Shown one piece after another: positions 33,064 to 46,058 of a stretch of DNA of 64,000 nt. Where the stretch lies: contig JAVLUZ010000756.1 in assembly GCA_036768485.1 (NCBI GenBank), positions 18,129 through 82,128 of the forward strand, read 5' to 3'. Below the pieces are notes generated by a model, which saw only the letters and a list, made by a program, of their open reading frames with translations, did not search any database and had not been told where the DNA came from. The number at the start of each line of letters is the position of its first letter. Within the stretch, counting starts at the first letter, position 1. A program made the translations under genes and the position numbers. This stretch comes from Mermis nigrescens. Taxonomy: Eukaryota; Nematoda; Enoplea; Mermithida; Mermithidae.

Positions 33064-33549
33064 TCACCCTCGTCGATTCAGTTTGAAGGTAAAGCAATGA
33101 GCTGCCGTTAGCGCCCAAATAGCAGGCGTGCTCTTTAGTTCTTGGGCTATCAGGCTTATACCACATCGGAAAATATTCTTGTGCAATAGCCAGCCATGCC
33201 ACGGTCTAGAATATGGCGGCGCTTTAAAGCCTCGGACAATCCGTTTTCGGCGAACATTGGCCGTGTTTGGTCCTAAATCCCCTCCCATGACAACGCCACA
33301 TTGTTCCGGAGACGGCATTTTGTTTACTAATGTCGTCGTGATAACGGGCTCTACAATGTGGTAGATTTTCGGATTTTCGGAGGTTTTTGGATCATACAGC
33401 AAAAAGTATAATAACGAAAAAGGTATTTGTCCTATGCTTGCAGCTCGAAAGATTTCGATGAATACAAAAACTATCAGCTGTTTTTTATTAAGCTCGACAT
33501 AAATTTGAATCTTTTCAAAGTGGTCGAAAAAACTGTTTTTGAGAGAGAG
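33064..33549 (-). CDS. Trypsin-like serine protease, His-containing exon
   Basis: Secreted S1 protease zymogen part. The minus-strand frame is open from 33549; its true 5' splice limit is unclear. After a hydrophobic stretch (QLIVFVFIEIF and onward, possibly a signal or membrane segment) comes a pro-region, then the activation site RKRIVRGFKAP (cleavage after Arg gives the IVxG N-terminus), RPWHGWLL, CGISLIA and WALTAAHCF, with catalytic His. A Cys in the pro-region (PSPEQCG) could form the usual disulfide to the protease domain. Donor-like CGAGG|GTGAGG at about 33064. The next recognisable exon on this strand is 27717-27346, about 5.3 kb away, with FB-C in between. No in-frame stop. Confidence 0.72.
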   Translation of the reverse strand, partial: LSLKNSFFDHFEKIQIYVELNKKQLIVFVFIEIFRAASIGQIPFSLLYFLLYDPKTSENPKIYHIVEPVITTTLVNKMPSPEQCGVVMGGDLGPNTANVRRKRIVRGFKAPPYSRPWHGWLLHKNIFRCGISLIAQELKSTPAIWALTAAHCFTFKLNRRG

Positions 33550-34079
33550 CTAATGCCGCCCCGGGGCAAATTTAGATAGGGCGAGGGGTGGGGGGGCGGG
33601 CAGCCGTTCCCCCATTGATCCAGGACAGTTGGCGAGATAAAGAATGGATACTTTTTTAATTTGAAATGGGTTTTGGTCGTCAGTGATCACACTTCTGTAT
33701 TTTTAATAATAATTTAATAATTTGTCGATAATACCTATTAATGAATATCGAAAAATATTTAGCTAGCGGACTAAGCCATAATTTTGCTCAAGGATATAGG
33801 GTTAGAACGATTTCATAAGCAAAATCAGCTATTTCAGCATACTTTTCTCCTATTTCCAAGCATAAGTTTTAAAATTTTTGATGTTCAGCGTCAAATGCTA
33901 TGAATACATGAAATCGAGCAGTAGTTTAGGCTACTTAACGTCCTTTCACTTAGATTTCACAAATTATTCTCGCTCAAGTTATAGAGATGTAATGATTTGG
34001 TCGCACAAAATTGTCGAAAATTTCGAAAATTTTTCGAAAAAATTTGCTCCAGAAGCGATTTTTAATTAAGGTTGACACG
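33550..34079. other. No gene seen
   Basis: AT-rich. A G/C patch at 33552-33625 resembles a worn Gy-type fragment, without a clear boundary. Confidence 0.45.
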
Positions 34080-34500
34080 GTAGCGGGACCAATATTTTCT
34101 GACAAGGGAGAGGGGCGGAACTACGAAGTTTTCTAATAGTGTCCTAAATTGTCCAATAATCCGTCCATTAAACTTAAACTAGCGTTTTGCCGTCTTTTGA
34201 TAGACAAAATAAAACATGATCCGGAAAAGTTGAAATTTTTGAAATTTTTGGCGAAACACGCGCAAAAGTTAGGGCAAAGCGGCAAAAAATACTCAAGCAA
34301 TTATTATAAAAGCTATAAAATCATTTTTATGTACTTAATCTACTCTCCTGACGTACAAATAAGGTGTTTAGAGCGCCAAGAAAGTCAGGAAATGCTATTA
34401 ATAAGTGCTCGGCAAGAAGTGAAAAATCATGTTAAAAATGGCTGAAATCATCAAAAAATACACACTATTCTCTATTGTGCTATGTTTTGACGACAGGATG
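34080..34500 (+). repeat. Segment shared with 2930-3372
   Basis: Second copy of the segment described at 2930-3372; diverged but colinear. The open frame 34149-34445 lies in it and has no counterpart in the other copy, so I do not call it a gene. Confidence 0.55.
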
Positions 34501-34844
34501 GGGGTCTGCCTTTGAAGGTAGTTAACGTAAAACGCTAAACAACGCTATTTCGCACATGCTGGACGGATTTTCGGTTTTTCCAAACTTAGAACAATGCAGT
34601 TTAATCTATTTGATGGACTAAATTATTGGCTACCGGACCTCTAGTTTGAGACCTTGGATTATAAGAATTAGCTCAGTGCAACGAATCTTTGAACTTAGCT
34701 TTTTTGTAGCGTACAAACGCAATCGAAATGTAAAATGTTGAAATGCTCACAAAACCGAATTATAAAATAATAAAATTAAGAATTCTAAAATCTAAAAACA
34801 TTAAATAATAAAATGATAATAAAATGAAAATGCTATTATCATAG

Positions 34845-37800
34845 GTAGCGCGTTAGCGCAATACAGCTATAAGGGGACACATCTGGGAGGTGCAATTTTT
34901 TAAAGATAGATAATTTTTAAAAATTCGCTGCGGGTTTTTCCTTTTTTAAATCAATACCTACTGTGTAAAGAGCGTGTGAAGTTTTACTGTAACATTAAAA
35001 CATATAGCTTTTTCAAATTTTGGTTGGATGCTCGACTTATTTAACTCAGTTTTGCATTCTTTATAGTCTGATTTTTTTTAATTGTAGACAATTGAATGAG
35101 CTCAAAAGCCCTCTTTTATTTTTTTGGAAAGTGACTTATCTCGAAAGTGACAATGTAAAGAGTATAAAACATCTGAGGGTGAAAAAACACAGTTTGGCCT
35201 TCTTTGTCTGTCAATGACTACGCGTATGAGTCAGGAAAAATTTTTTCTGATATAGTTGTTCTTCGACCCAAGGGCTTCTTTCCGCATACCAGCAGACTTC
35301 TTTCCAATAAATAAGAACTTATATTTAGGGTATTAAAGTTTACACTCTAGTGGATGGTGTAAAAAACTGGTTTTGCCTGAGATTTCTCCGCCAACTTCTC
35401 CGCTTATAAGTTGGGACAAATTGGAAAAAATAAAAATAAAGCACGTTTTGAGGGCTATACGTCACATGAAATTGCATTTATTGAGTTACTTATGGAGGTG
35501 TAAACTTAGAAATAATGGGTGTAACACAAGGCGAAAAACACGTTTTCTTCTGTTTTTTTATTGGTCAATATGTCAAATCTTTTGCGGAACGGAAGTTTTT
35601 CACACTCAAACGCACTACAATTTAAAGGCTACAAACTGGCGCAAACCGATTTTCTTTGCACTCAATGGGGAAGTCGGGTTCAGATTTTAAAAGTTTACAA
35701 TTTGGTGGATAGTGGAAAATACGTTTTTGTCTCTTTTTTGTTCGCAACTTTCTCCGAGTCGGGATCGGTCGAATAGAATAAAAACTAGCAATGCAAAATG
35801 CTCCGATGGAACAAAACGGACGGATATACTCGGAATTACGCATCATTAAGGACATGAAAGGAGAGGACTAGATAAAACTTACTTATTTATGCCTGAGAAA
35901 GTTGTAAGAATCTACTAAAATTTAAAATAAGACTTCCGCTAAAAAAACCACTAAAAATCGATGAATATTCTGCGGCCTGCGGAAGAAGTTGTCCCTCTGA
36001 CGCGGCCTGCAGAAGGAGTTGTCCCTCCGAAGTAAAATAAGTAACATGAACAGCTTATTTCCAGATAAAAAGCGGACACTAATAAAAAAACGACATAACG
36101 CAACCATGGCACGCACTGCTGTGGGGCAGCAATTAACAAGATCGTGTGCTTGCCATAATTCTTTTTTGAAGCCATTGACATTAAGTAAAGATTGGTTATA
36201 TATTGAAAGAGAAATTTGAAATCGATAAGATACTAAATCGGTTATTTAAAAACATCATAGCTTGCCCATTATCCCTTTTTCTGAGCCAGTGATTAATGTT
36301 TTGTAAAGGCATGCTTTTTTGCTTTTTTCCAGAAGCTGCAAAATATACTTCAATTTTTTGCGTTGTTTTATCGGAAGTCTTATTCTTAGTAGACTCATAC
36401 AACATTCAAAGGCATAAATAGGTAACTTTTCCCTAGTTCTCTCCTTTTATGCCCTTATTGATGCGTAATTCTAAGTATATCCGTCTTTTTTGTTCCATTA
36501 GAACATTTTTCATTGCTGCTTTTAATTAGTTTGATATAATTAAATCAGTCAGTAAACACATACGGTAACATACCACAATAATGACAGCAGTCCAAGAAGG
36601 CGGAAAACCATGATTCTGAATATCAGTATTATTTTCTAAACAAGAGCTCCACTTCACTTAATTTAAACAGAATAAATGTTTTCAGCGTAAACTTTATGTA
36701 ACTATTGGATGTAAAAAACACTTACACTTTGATTCGTAATCCTGACCTTACATGGAACATTTTGAAAATAATTAAGCTTTCGCAACGCTATAAAACTAAA
36801 ATTAATTTTCAGTGTAAGCTTTACACAACTACCGAGTGTAAAGAAAAGAAAGTTATATTCGTAATCCTGACCTTACGAAAAATATTTTTAAAAAATTTTC
36901 GTTTCGCAACGCTCGTAAAATAAATTTGTAATGTAAACTTAGACATCGACAATATCTTAACTTTACACAAGTTCTGGGTGTAGAGAAAACTAACAGTCAG
37001 ATTCGTAATTCTGACGTTACATAGAACTTTTGACAAAATTAGCTTCCGCTACGCTCTTGAATTAAAGTTGATGTTCAGTGTAAACTTTACACAAGCCCCT
37101 AGTGTAAAGGAAATTATAGCCGGCTTCCTACTTCTGATACTACAATCAATATTTATGAAAACATTAACTCTCCACAATTGTCTGAAGTCATATAAATGTT
37201 AGATGTATACCACTTTACACCACTGTTAATTGTAAGCAAACGCGCCCGACTGACGTATGACCTTTGACCCCTAATATACTTTTAGACTTGTCATTATGTC
37301 CAGACTCCTGAACGGAGAAATTTACTGAAAGAAAATGACATAAACATGTACATATAACACCCTGATTTTTGACTTTACACCTCCCGAAAAAGATAAATAT
37401 TGATATAAATAAACCATTTGCTGTGAAGTTTACCCCTACAAAGTATTTTATTTTTATTCTTTTTGACTTATCTCGGCTTCTAAACAAAGAAAGAGGCTAA
37501 CAAACAAGTAAAAAAACGTATTTTTCCACTATCCAGCACATTGTAAAGTTTAAAAATCTGAGTGTGAAGAAATTTGTTTCAGGCCAATTTGTAGCTTTTA
37601 AATCGTAGCACGTTTATGTGAGATATTGGACCAATGGAAAATGAAAGAAAAAGAAAAAGTGCTTTTTCGCCCAATATGATATCTCAGATCTCGAACTTTA
37701 CACCTTAATAAGTAGCTCAACATAAACAACATATGCAGTGGCGTATATTCCGCAGAACGTACTTTCGTTTTATTCTATTAAATATGTCCAGAATTATAAC

Positions 37801-38412
37801 TGGAAAAGTTGGCGGAGAAATCTCAGACAAAACTTCTTTTTACACCATCCACCTGAGTGCGAAGTTTGAACAAGTAGTTCTAAGTCCGCATTGTATGTAA
37901 AAAAGTTTGCTGGTAAGCCGGAAGTACCCCTTGGCTTGTAGTAAATTTCTATCAGAAAAAATGTTCCGCACTTATAACCAGAGTTATTGGCAGACAAAAA
38001 AAGCCTGAATGTGTTTTTTCGCCCTCAGATTCTTTACACTCTTTACATTGCTGCTTTTGAAATAAGCAACTTTTCGAAAAAATAAAGAACTTTTGAGCTA
38101 ATTTAATTTATTACAATTTAAAAAATCAGACTAAACAGAATGCAAAACTGAGTTAATTAAGTCGAGCGTCCTATCAAAATTTGAAAAAACTATATGTTAT
38201 AACGTTGAAGTAAAACTTTATACACTCTTTACACACCGGGTATTCATTTAATACAAAAAAACAAAAAAACGCCGGCAACTAATTTTCATATTATCTATCT
38301 TTTAAAAAACCGCACAACACAGAAGTGTCCGGTTATAGCTGTAGAAGTGGACATAGATTAGGGGTACCCAAGCATATTATAGGTGCGCGCTATCGCGCGA
38401 CCTGTGAAAAGG
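34845..38412. mobile_element. V foldback, copy 2 (both arms)
   Basis: Left arm 34845-36000, shortened by an internal deletion; right arm about 36350-38412, inverted and nearly full length. Both tips carry the CGCG-containing terminus (ATAGGTAGCGCG left; CGCGCGACCTGTGA right) followed inward by the GGACACATCTGGGAGGTGC-type block. Both arms contain the block with ATGCTCCGATGGAACAAAA. Right arm has four TTACAC/GTGTAA tandem units (36690-37150). The spacer 36010-36340 has no gene. The element adjoins copy 3 at an internal arm position, so it probably inserted into that copy. Confidence 0.68.
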
Positions 38413-38424
38413 TGTTTTCTAAGG

Positions 38425-40450
38425 GGCACATACTTGTCACAGCAAATTGCGTTTATTTACATTAATAACTACTTGTTTCGGGAGGTGTAAAGTCTAGAAT
38501 TGGGTGCGTTAAACATGTTTCGGTCTTGTTTTTTTCTGCCAACTTCTTCGTTTATGAATCTGGACATCACCTCTGTTTTAACAATTGACCAGAAATCAAA
38601 CGTGATACGCCGCTGGGGTGCGTTTCTTTACACACAACAGTGGTGCAAAGTGGTTTACAACTAATATCTATTTGTTTCCGACACTCAACAGTGGTGCGAA
38701 GTTGTTTACATCTAATATTTATTTGTTTTCAAGCCATTGTGAAGACTTAAGTTTTTCATAACTGTTGAATGTAATTTCAGAGTAACATCAGAATTACGAA
38801 TCCGACTAAAATTATCTTTACACCGGATAGTTGTGTAAAGTTTACACTTTCAATTATCTATAGTTCTAGAGCCTTGGGAAGCTTAATTAGTTTAGTAAAG
38901 TTTACACAGAAACACAGAAAATTAACTTTAAATTCAGAGCACTGCAGATGCTTAATTTTTTTCCAAAACGTTTCATGTAAGGTCAGGATTACGAATCTTG
39001 GTGTAAGTGTTTCATACATCTTATAGTTGGGTGAAGTTGATGCTGAATACCTTTGATCTGTTTGAATAAAGTAAGGTCATCTTGTTTAATAAAGATAATG
39101 CTGATGTTCAGGACGAAATGGGACGTTTTGGCGCCGCCGTTTTGGCGCCACACTGTTTGTAATCTTATTAATTATTTACATTTAATTTATGATTGAAGTT
39201 TAATACAGATTCTGAAAGCCCATTCAATTCTCTACGTTATGGTATAAATTACGTTTAGAACATTTATGAATTTAGTGAGAAAACTAAATGCATCTAAAAA
39301 TACACTTGATTTTCTACAGTTTTTCAATCGTACACAAATGAATATTCATCAAATCTGAAAGAACAATATGCTATCTTGTAGCTTGTAGAACCTGCTTTCT
39401 GAATGTATAATTTATTCTAAAAATGCTTTAGAGTTGATTTAATTAGAATAATTTATAAGTTGCTGGCGCTAAAAAGTCGTACACCCTCTTCACAACGATA
39501 TTGTTTTCCGTGTTCTTGGACTGCTGTCATTATTGTGACATGTTACCGTACGTGTTTACTGACTGATTTACTCAAATAATGCTTATTAAAAATAGGGAAC
39601 TAGCAAAGGAAATGCTCCGATAGAACACAAAGACGAACACGCTTGGGATTCTGGATTATTAATGATGTAAAAGAAGGCTAAGAAAACGCTACCTACATAT
39701 ATGTATGCTTAATGTCGCAAAATCTGTTAAAAATCAGAATTTTATCTAAGGGACGCGAAAAATTGAAGTATATCCTGCGGCCTCTGAAAAATGTAACCTT
39801 GTTTAAATTATTTTCAATGCTTATCATGAGAGTGTATAAGCATAATCTAAAATGTAAACTTCTTATAAATTGCTTGCAAGTTGCAACACTGTTTGGCTTC
39901 GTGTCGTGATTGATAGAAAACTAAGTGCAATGGTATTTATAGGTGTTTTATTTTGCCATCATGACCGTTATAGCAAGCAAACCTGGCGTCAATTGATTAG
40001 TGCACACAATCGTCGCGGGCATGCAACGTACCTACATGTAGTCTGTTTCACATAAGCTTATGCGTTTCCTGCAGCTTTAAACCAACAATTTCTTTGATTG
40101 TTTGATTGTCTTGAATTCATCAATTTTTGCTATTTCATTCAATTGGCTTACAAAGTCGCTCCTAGTTTACTCCATCTAATTTCCCATATAGCTAGTGCAT
40201 GGCTAACTTTTTACTTTTTCAATCGTTTTTTGCTTAAACAGTTTATTTCAATCTGCTGGCCGCAGAATATACATACTTAGATTTTTCGCGTTGCTTAGAG
40301 AAAGTCTGATTTCAATCGATTTTGTGACTTTTTGCATCATAGGTAGCTTTTTACTAGCCCCCTTCTCTTACGTCCTTAATAATCCGCAATCACAAGTATA
40401 TTAGTCTTTCCTCTTCCATCGGAGCCCTTTCCTTGCTAGAGTACCTATTT
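38425..40450 (+). mobile_element. V foldback, copy 3
   Basis: Left arm 38425-39805 (starting at an arm-internal point that corresponds to about 4600 of copy 1), centre about 39805-40258, and the first 190 bp of an inverted right arm (to 40450). The centre matches 61440-61890 of copy 4 in inverse orientation. FB-F copy 2 is inserted at 39119-39497. No supported reading frame; short frames in the centre are not shared in sequence quality between copies. Confidence 0.65.
39119..39497 (+). mobile_element. FB-F element with TTTTGGCGCCA words, copy 2
   Basis: Inserted between TTCAGGACGA and CGATATTGTTTTCC of V copy 3; the uninterrupted sequence is at about 7332-7352 in copy 1. Left end has two or three GTTTTGGCGCC words; the right tip GCTGGCGCTAAAAAGTCG is the inverted counterpart. 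The body aligns with 18845-19065. Confidence 0.68.
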
Positions 40451-40686
40451 ATTTTAGAGAAATAATTTTAGATATACGCTTTAAACAGATTTACTCAATA
40501 AATTCTTGTTGAAACGCACCAAAAAAGTTATTTTTATAAAAGTGTAGACCAAGAAAGCTTTAGTAGGTATTTCCATTAAACTCAATAATTTTTTGCTCCA
40601 TATTTGCTTGATTAAAAACGTAGATTTTTAGCGGTCTTTGTTCAATACAGGCTCCGTAGTATTTGGTACTCTTTTAGGGTCACCGC

Positions 40687-40857
40687 CATACATGGGTGGC
40701 GACCAAATTCTGGAAGGGGTGGGGGATCCGGTGAGGCGAAATTGTCAAAAATAGCACCAAAAATTTAATTTTGGCGTTCTATCGATTTTGAAGGGGGTCT
40801 GCCAGATTCTTGGAATGTTCCAGACCCTTCCCCAGACCCCCCAGGCCCCCATGTGTG
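40687..40857 (+). repeat. Gz-like hAT-type MITE
   Basis: A 171-bp element from CATACATGGGTGGCG to GGCCCCCATGTGTG with flanks GTCACCGC and GCCACCAC (6/8). Interior ACCAAATTCTGG and GGGGGTCTGCCAGATTC match Gz. Confidence 0.65.
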
Positions 40858-42207
40858 GCCACCACGCTGCATGCACTCGTACATCCGCTATCCGTTAATA
40901 GTATCCTTCTTTTATTGTATGTTGAATTTTAATTATTTTGGAAGTACTCTTCGAAATGCTATTTGATTTTATGCCTTTTGCAATTGAATAAAATTATTTC
41001 TCAATGAGCATTCTGTTTGTTTTACATAAATGAATGAACAGATTTTTATCTGTGTTCTGCAAAAATGTGTTATGTTTTATTGAATTTCAGATTTCCGGTT
41101 TCGAATCTTTTTACCCACTTATTAACATGAAAACCAAAACTACGTTATGCGACATATTATATTATCGCTTTTTTAAATTTAATTTTTTACATTTAATCGG
41201 TAAAGCAAAAATAGACTGAAAATAAGATGCTTGCCTGCGAAATAAATATCTGGAAGGATTAAGAAAAACTGAGAAGATTTTGACATTGAATGCAATCATG
41301 TATTTCTTGTATAAGTTCAGCGTTTAAGGATAGTTAATTTTGAAAATAGGACACTATCCACATAGAGACCGTAAGCCTTAAAAACCCTGATCTAGAAAAC
41401 TGATTCGGCTAAAAATAGCTCAATAAATGTCGCGAGTTGTTTTCATCAATTATTCGAAGTTTGAAAATATAGAAATTTGAACGAGGAAGGAAGGCTGGCC
41501 CTCCTCGGAATCGGAGAAAACATTTACAAGAGTCCCTTAAAGGGTAAAAATCAAAAATTCTTAAAAGTAAGACCATTGAAACAGGTCTTTCAGATAGTTT
41601 TAGGATATTAAACTATCCGTAGCTTAGCGCCAAATTAATTGTTTTTAAATAATTTTTATCTGTTGAGAAGCCCTTTCAATTTATGTACATACTGCTAAAA
41701 TTTTCTAGCAATCAACGCAGAGTTCCCCATAATTATTTATCAGGAGTTAAACCGCAGTCTATCTGTGAGCAATCGGTCGTTCATATGCATAGCTTGATTT
41801 GTTGATTTTCTTTGTGTAAGTTTGAAATAAAGTAAAAAATATTTAGAGTTTTTGAAATAGTCTTATCTAACTCGTGAACAAGTTTTTGAGCAAAAGTATC
41901 ATATCATATATCATATCATACCATACTCTTATATCATATCCTGTCATCAGACATTTTGCAATTCTCTAATTAATACTATCAAAACATAAAAAAGTGCCAA
42001 ATTATCAATATTTAATTAGTGATAAAAAGTATAAAATAAAAATTTTCTTAAGATTATTATATAATGAAAACATATTTTATAAACAGTCGCATGCCCCTTT
42101 GGCAATTCCCTCAGATTTAGCGAAAATTTTTTTTTAAATTCATATTTTGTATAGCATTATCCGCACATGAAATGTACAGCATGAATTCAAGAATTTAGAA
42201 TTTTCAT
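40858..42207. other. No gene seen
   Basis: AT-rich sequence. A run of overlapping ATCATATC words at 41890-41945 is a short imperfect microsatellite. No exon recognised. Confidence 0.5.
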
Positions 42208-42579
42208 TCAAATTTCTATAATGTTTGCAACGTATGTACTTTTTTTGCATTTAAAATCGAAATACGTCGACTGTTCAACAATGATTCGGTCAAGAAGACC
42301 ATCGGCGTTGCTTGAATGAAGTGTACACAAGCCGGATTTAGCATGGTCTTTAATGATGAAATTTCCCGACAAACACATGCTGATTTTAAGGCACAGGAGG
42401 GCACATGCTTGAATGCTGAACATTTCTTTGGTCATGTAAATCGGGTCGCTCCTGTGAAATCCATTAAATGTATTGAATACGCAAATATCGTTGTCAGAAC
42501 GAATGGAAACAACGTTTGCCTGGCGGAACAGCTTCGACACTACTGATTCGAACGGATGCGAATGGAACAAATTGTTCAT
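42208..42579 (-). CDS. PAN/apple-like domain exon, paralog A
   Basis: Minus-strand exon paralogous to 58105-58413. The core reads FSIQACALLCLKISMCLSG, then NFIIKDHAKSGLCTLHSSNA: a C-x4-C-x5-C-x4-F-type spacing ending in C-x-L, as in PAN/apple modules of secreted or cell-surface proteins. DPIYM and FNGFHRSD upstream are also shared by the paralog. A donor-like AAA|GTACAT after KCKK (about 42228) and acceptor-like CAG sites near 42530-42555 suggest an exon of about 300 bp. The helical exon at 45852-46058 is probably upstream in the same gene. Conservation of the frame between paralogs supports real coding. Function unknown; fold assignment by eye. Confidence 0.6.
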   Translation of the reverse strand: MNNLFHSHPFESVVSKLFRQANVVSIRSDNDICVFNTFNGFHRSDPIYMTKEMFSIQACALLCLKISMCLSGNFIIKDHAKSGLCTLHSSNADGLLDRIIVEQSTYFDFKCKKSTYVANIIEI

Positions 42580-43863
42580 TTTAATGGCTAAATCCGAACG
42601 ATTCTATGGTGCTGCCAGCTCCAAAAAATAAATTAAATTAGGCGGAGGTTCGAATTACACTAAATGTACACTCTAAATTTGTTTGGGACACTGAAGAAAT
42701 AAAATACTATATATACCTACACTACCAAAAAGCCATGAAAAATATTTCAAACATTTTTTATCAATGCTCTAAAGCATCAATCATTCGAATCACAACTCAC
42801 AATCAACGTCATTGCTTACATACATCTTTAAAACAGTACATCGCGTTGGGATAAAGTTTAACAACATAGGGGCGCAAGGCGTCGGAAATTTTGATATTTT
42901 TCCGCTTAAAAGTAGATTTCGCGGCCTATTTAATCAGAAATAATTCAGAGAACTGAGTTGGCGTGAAGCACGAAAATTTTTTAGCAATGTTAACATCTGA
43001 AAAGAGATTAAGAGGCTTTCTGAAGACAAACAAAACAAAAAATTGCCGAGTTTTACATTCTAGTCTTTTCAATGCCAAATCTTAGCATTATAAAAGAATA
43101 AGTGGACAGAAATTTGACTATATTTAAGGCATTTTTACTTGTTTTTTGTCGTTACGAAAATTTCCACGCATAAGCAAACCTATAGAGAACATTCTGAAAA
43201 GTATTAGAACAGCCAGAAAAAATCATAACCAAGTTTGAAAAAACTACAAATACTACGACTAATTTCACTAAATAGGTACTTAAAGTACATACGCATTCCT
43301 AGCTCGATAGTGTTATAAAGAATCTAACGAGGCTGCATAAATGTACAATCTAGCATGAGCTAGAGTAATAAGGAACAATTTTACAGACTTATAGTGCGCG
43401 CCTGAAGTTAAAGTAGTCAGTTTTGTAATGAAAAATGTGGTGCGAAGCATTAAAAATTTCCAGAATTTTTTGCGTAGAAAAAGCCTCTAATTAAAATGCA
43501 CTAGAGTTACACTGAGGAATCTCAATTATTATACTAAAATTTGCATTAAAAGTTTACAACACTCGATTAAGTACTAAAAAGTTTAAATTGTATTAGATCT
43601 AGTGTGATTTCCGCGTTAATTTAATTATGCATTTGGCATTAAGCAATTTATGGTTTAAATTTACTGCTTGCATTCCAGTCAAAATGAAATTCGTTAGAAA
43701 ATTTTGCTCATACTTTAATTTTCAATTTGAAAATTTCGGAAACTGCTAGCCTTATTGATTGAGTTCAAGTGTCCGCATTTCAATAAATGAAATCAAGACA
43801 AGTGGCCGCGGAAAGCCCAAACTTGAATCCCGCGTAAAATCTGGGCGAATATGTTAAGATCGA
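42580..43863. other. Probable intron, no gene seen
   Basis: AT-rich non-coding sequence between the PAN-like exon and the Gx copy at 43872. Confidence 0.45.
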
Positions 43864-43871
43864 GTGGAGTG

Positions 43872-44098
43872 CATACCTGGGCGTGGTGGGGTTTGGGAGT
43901 ATGGACCCCCCAGAAACCAAACCCCCCCAGAAATCAATTGTTGAAAATTTTTTCTTCGCAATTTTTTGATGCCAATGGATAGTGCTCGATGAGAAATGTT
44001 GAAAAATATTGTTATTTCGCCATGCCACCAATTTTAAGGCTATTATTCAACCTTTGGAAAAATCTTGCACCTCAGAACTTTGTTGCCGCCCACCTATG
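43872..44098 (-). repeat. Gx MITE copy
   Basis: Begins CATACCTGGGCGTG, ends GCCCACCTATG; exact duplication GTGGAGTG (43864-43871 and 44099-44106). 227 bp. Confidence 0.88.
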
Positions 44099-44658
44099 GT
44101 GGAGTGTTCAATGCTTGCGGAGAAAGGTCCCGGGCGTTACTCGGAGAGAGCTCTGAGAAAAATTTTGGATTTTGTTTGACCGAAACAGAATTTGATAAAG
44201 TAATTGAAAACCTTATGTCAAAAGATTTCCGCTAACTTGGAAGCGCGGAATGGTGGTAGAACAGATCAATGATTAGCTTAATATAATCCGCTTAATTTAT
44301 AGGATACCTTTCGGTTTTTAGCCCTTAAAAATACTGGATGAGTATTGTTATTTAAGAAACAATTCACTAGACTCAGAATTACATTCTCTACCAAATTGCA
44401 TATCATAATTTGTTGTAGCGTTCATCTATTATGCAACACCTTGTATATAAAGACCGTCGATCGGATAGAACCATCGTACTATAAAAGAGTATAAAAAACT
44501 TGAAATCCGTTCGTGCAGACTATTGTGAATGTGAATGTCATAGTAAATTCATGTCGTGCAGACAGAAGCGCAATGACATTTCACCGAAGGTAGGATGTAT
44601 GCGCCTGCGGAGGTCAGGAGAACACGTCAGCGTGATGTCTCTGGGTTCTGGACGACTC

Positions 44659-44887
44659 CTAGATGTTGGGAATTAGGGGGCATGCACCCCCAGAAACCAA
44701 AATAACCCCCAGAATTCAATTTCTGAAATTGTTTTTGTTTTCTTTTCGCAAGTTTTTGATTAAAATGGAAAGTGCTCGATGAGAAACGTTGAAAAATAAT
44801 GTTTTTTCGCCATACCACCATTTTTATGGCCATTTTTTGCCCTTTAAAAATCTTGCATCCCCAGAATTTTGGAGCCGCTCACCTATG
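44659..44887 (-). repeat. Gx MITE copy, worn left end
   Basis: Interior and right end CTCACCTATG are clear; the right flank is GTCCGAAC. The left end (TAGATGTTGGG) is diverged and its duplication is not recognisable. Confidence 0.7.
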
Positions 44888-45237
44888 GTCCGAACCCCCG
44901 ATAGTCTGAAAGACATTGAATCGATAGTTGAACTTCTGATTCGAAACCGCATATTGGAAACAAAGTTTTCATCTTTTTAATTTATTGATTTTTACTTTTG
45001 CATCAAATATTTATGATAGTTACTAATTGTTTTGCATGACATTGAGAGACAAGAGTTATACTCATGATGGCATTGTTGGGATTCTTGGTGGCATGTTGGG
45101 ATAAAACTCGCAGCGGCAATGTTGGAACTAGGGCCATTTTGAACGGTGCCAATCTTGGGGTACGACCAGAAAATAGACTTCAGAATAAGTATTTGCGCAA
45201 ATATTATCAATATTAGCATTACTAATATTAAAGTTTT

Positions 45238-45463
<226 letters not shown>

Positions 45464-45851
45464 AATAATTATAATTATAATAGTAATAAATGAATTGCAA
45501 GGAACAACGTTTTTGAAAAAACATGGGTCAGCAAAAATAGGTAAATAAGGTTAGACCCACGACCATAATTGAACGCGCAGTGGCGTTTAAAGACAATCAA
45601 TTCCTAACACATCGAAATTAACGTATGAAATACGATGATATGGCAGCTTGAAGCCGTTCGTTATAAATCTGGAAGATTTTTTCAAACTTCCCTGCATTTA
45701 ATTAAGGCTTTTTTATGCGTTTTTAAAAGCTTAGCTTAGATTTTTGTTGATTTAAATAATTTTTCCATTTAGCCAAGAAAAGCTTGAGCGACTAAGGCGT
45801 CTAGACAAATGTTCGCATGCTTGCACAATAAGCATGTAGGTTGAGTACGTT

Positions 45852-46058
45852 TTAAAAAGTACAGCGCAAAACAATTGTAGCTTGCTGGATTGTTTGGTCG
45901 ATCATTTGAAAAAGCAAATCAATGTGATGCTCTATGAACTCAAGTAGATTAGATGTTGATTGCTCAGATAAATGTACTAGTTGAATCGAGCAGACCATGT
46001 AAACTTTCGTACAAATCAAATTTGTGATAAAGTCTAATATTTTGCCATTCAATGGCAC
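45852..46058 (-). CDS. Helical exon of paralog A (tentative)
   Basis: Minus-strand frame with HLSEQSTSNLLEFIEHHIDL and FQMIDQTIQQAT, likely amphipathic helix. The DNA aligns with 60482-60590 in the second paralogous block, where the frame is partly kept (HHID...). Donor-like GCGCT|GTACTT near its end. It lies upstream of the PAN-like exon on the same strand. The start is uncertain. Not a recognised family. Confidence 0.4.
   Translation of the reverse strand: MPLNGKILDFITNLICTKVYMVCSIQLVHLSEQSTSNLLEFIEHHIDLLFQMIDQTIQQATIVLRCTF

Noticed and set aside
34149..34445. 98-codon plus-strand frame
   Set aside because: Lies in the segment duplicated from 2930-3372, where the frame is not preserved.
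35373..35690. 105-codon frame in V copy 2
   Set aside because: The same arm in copies 1 and 4 does not keep the frame.
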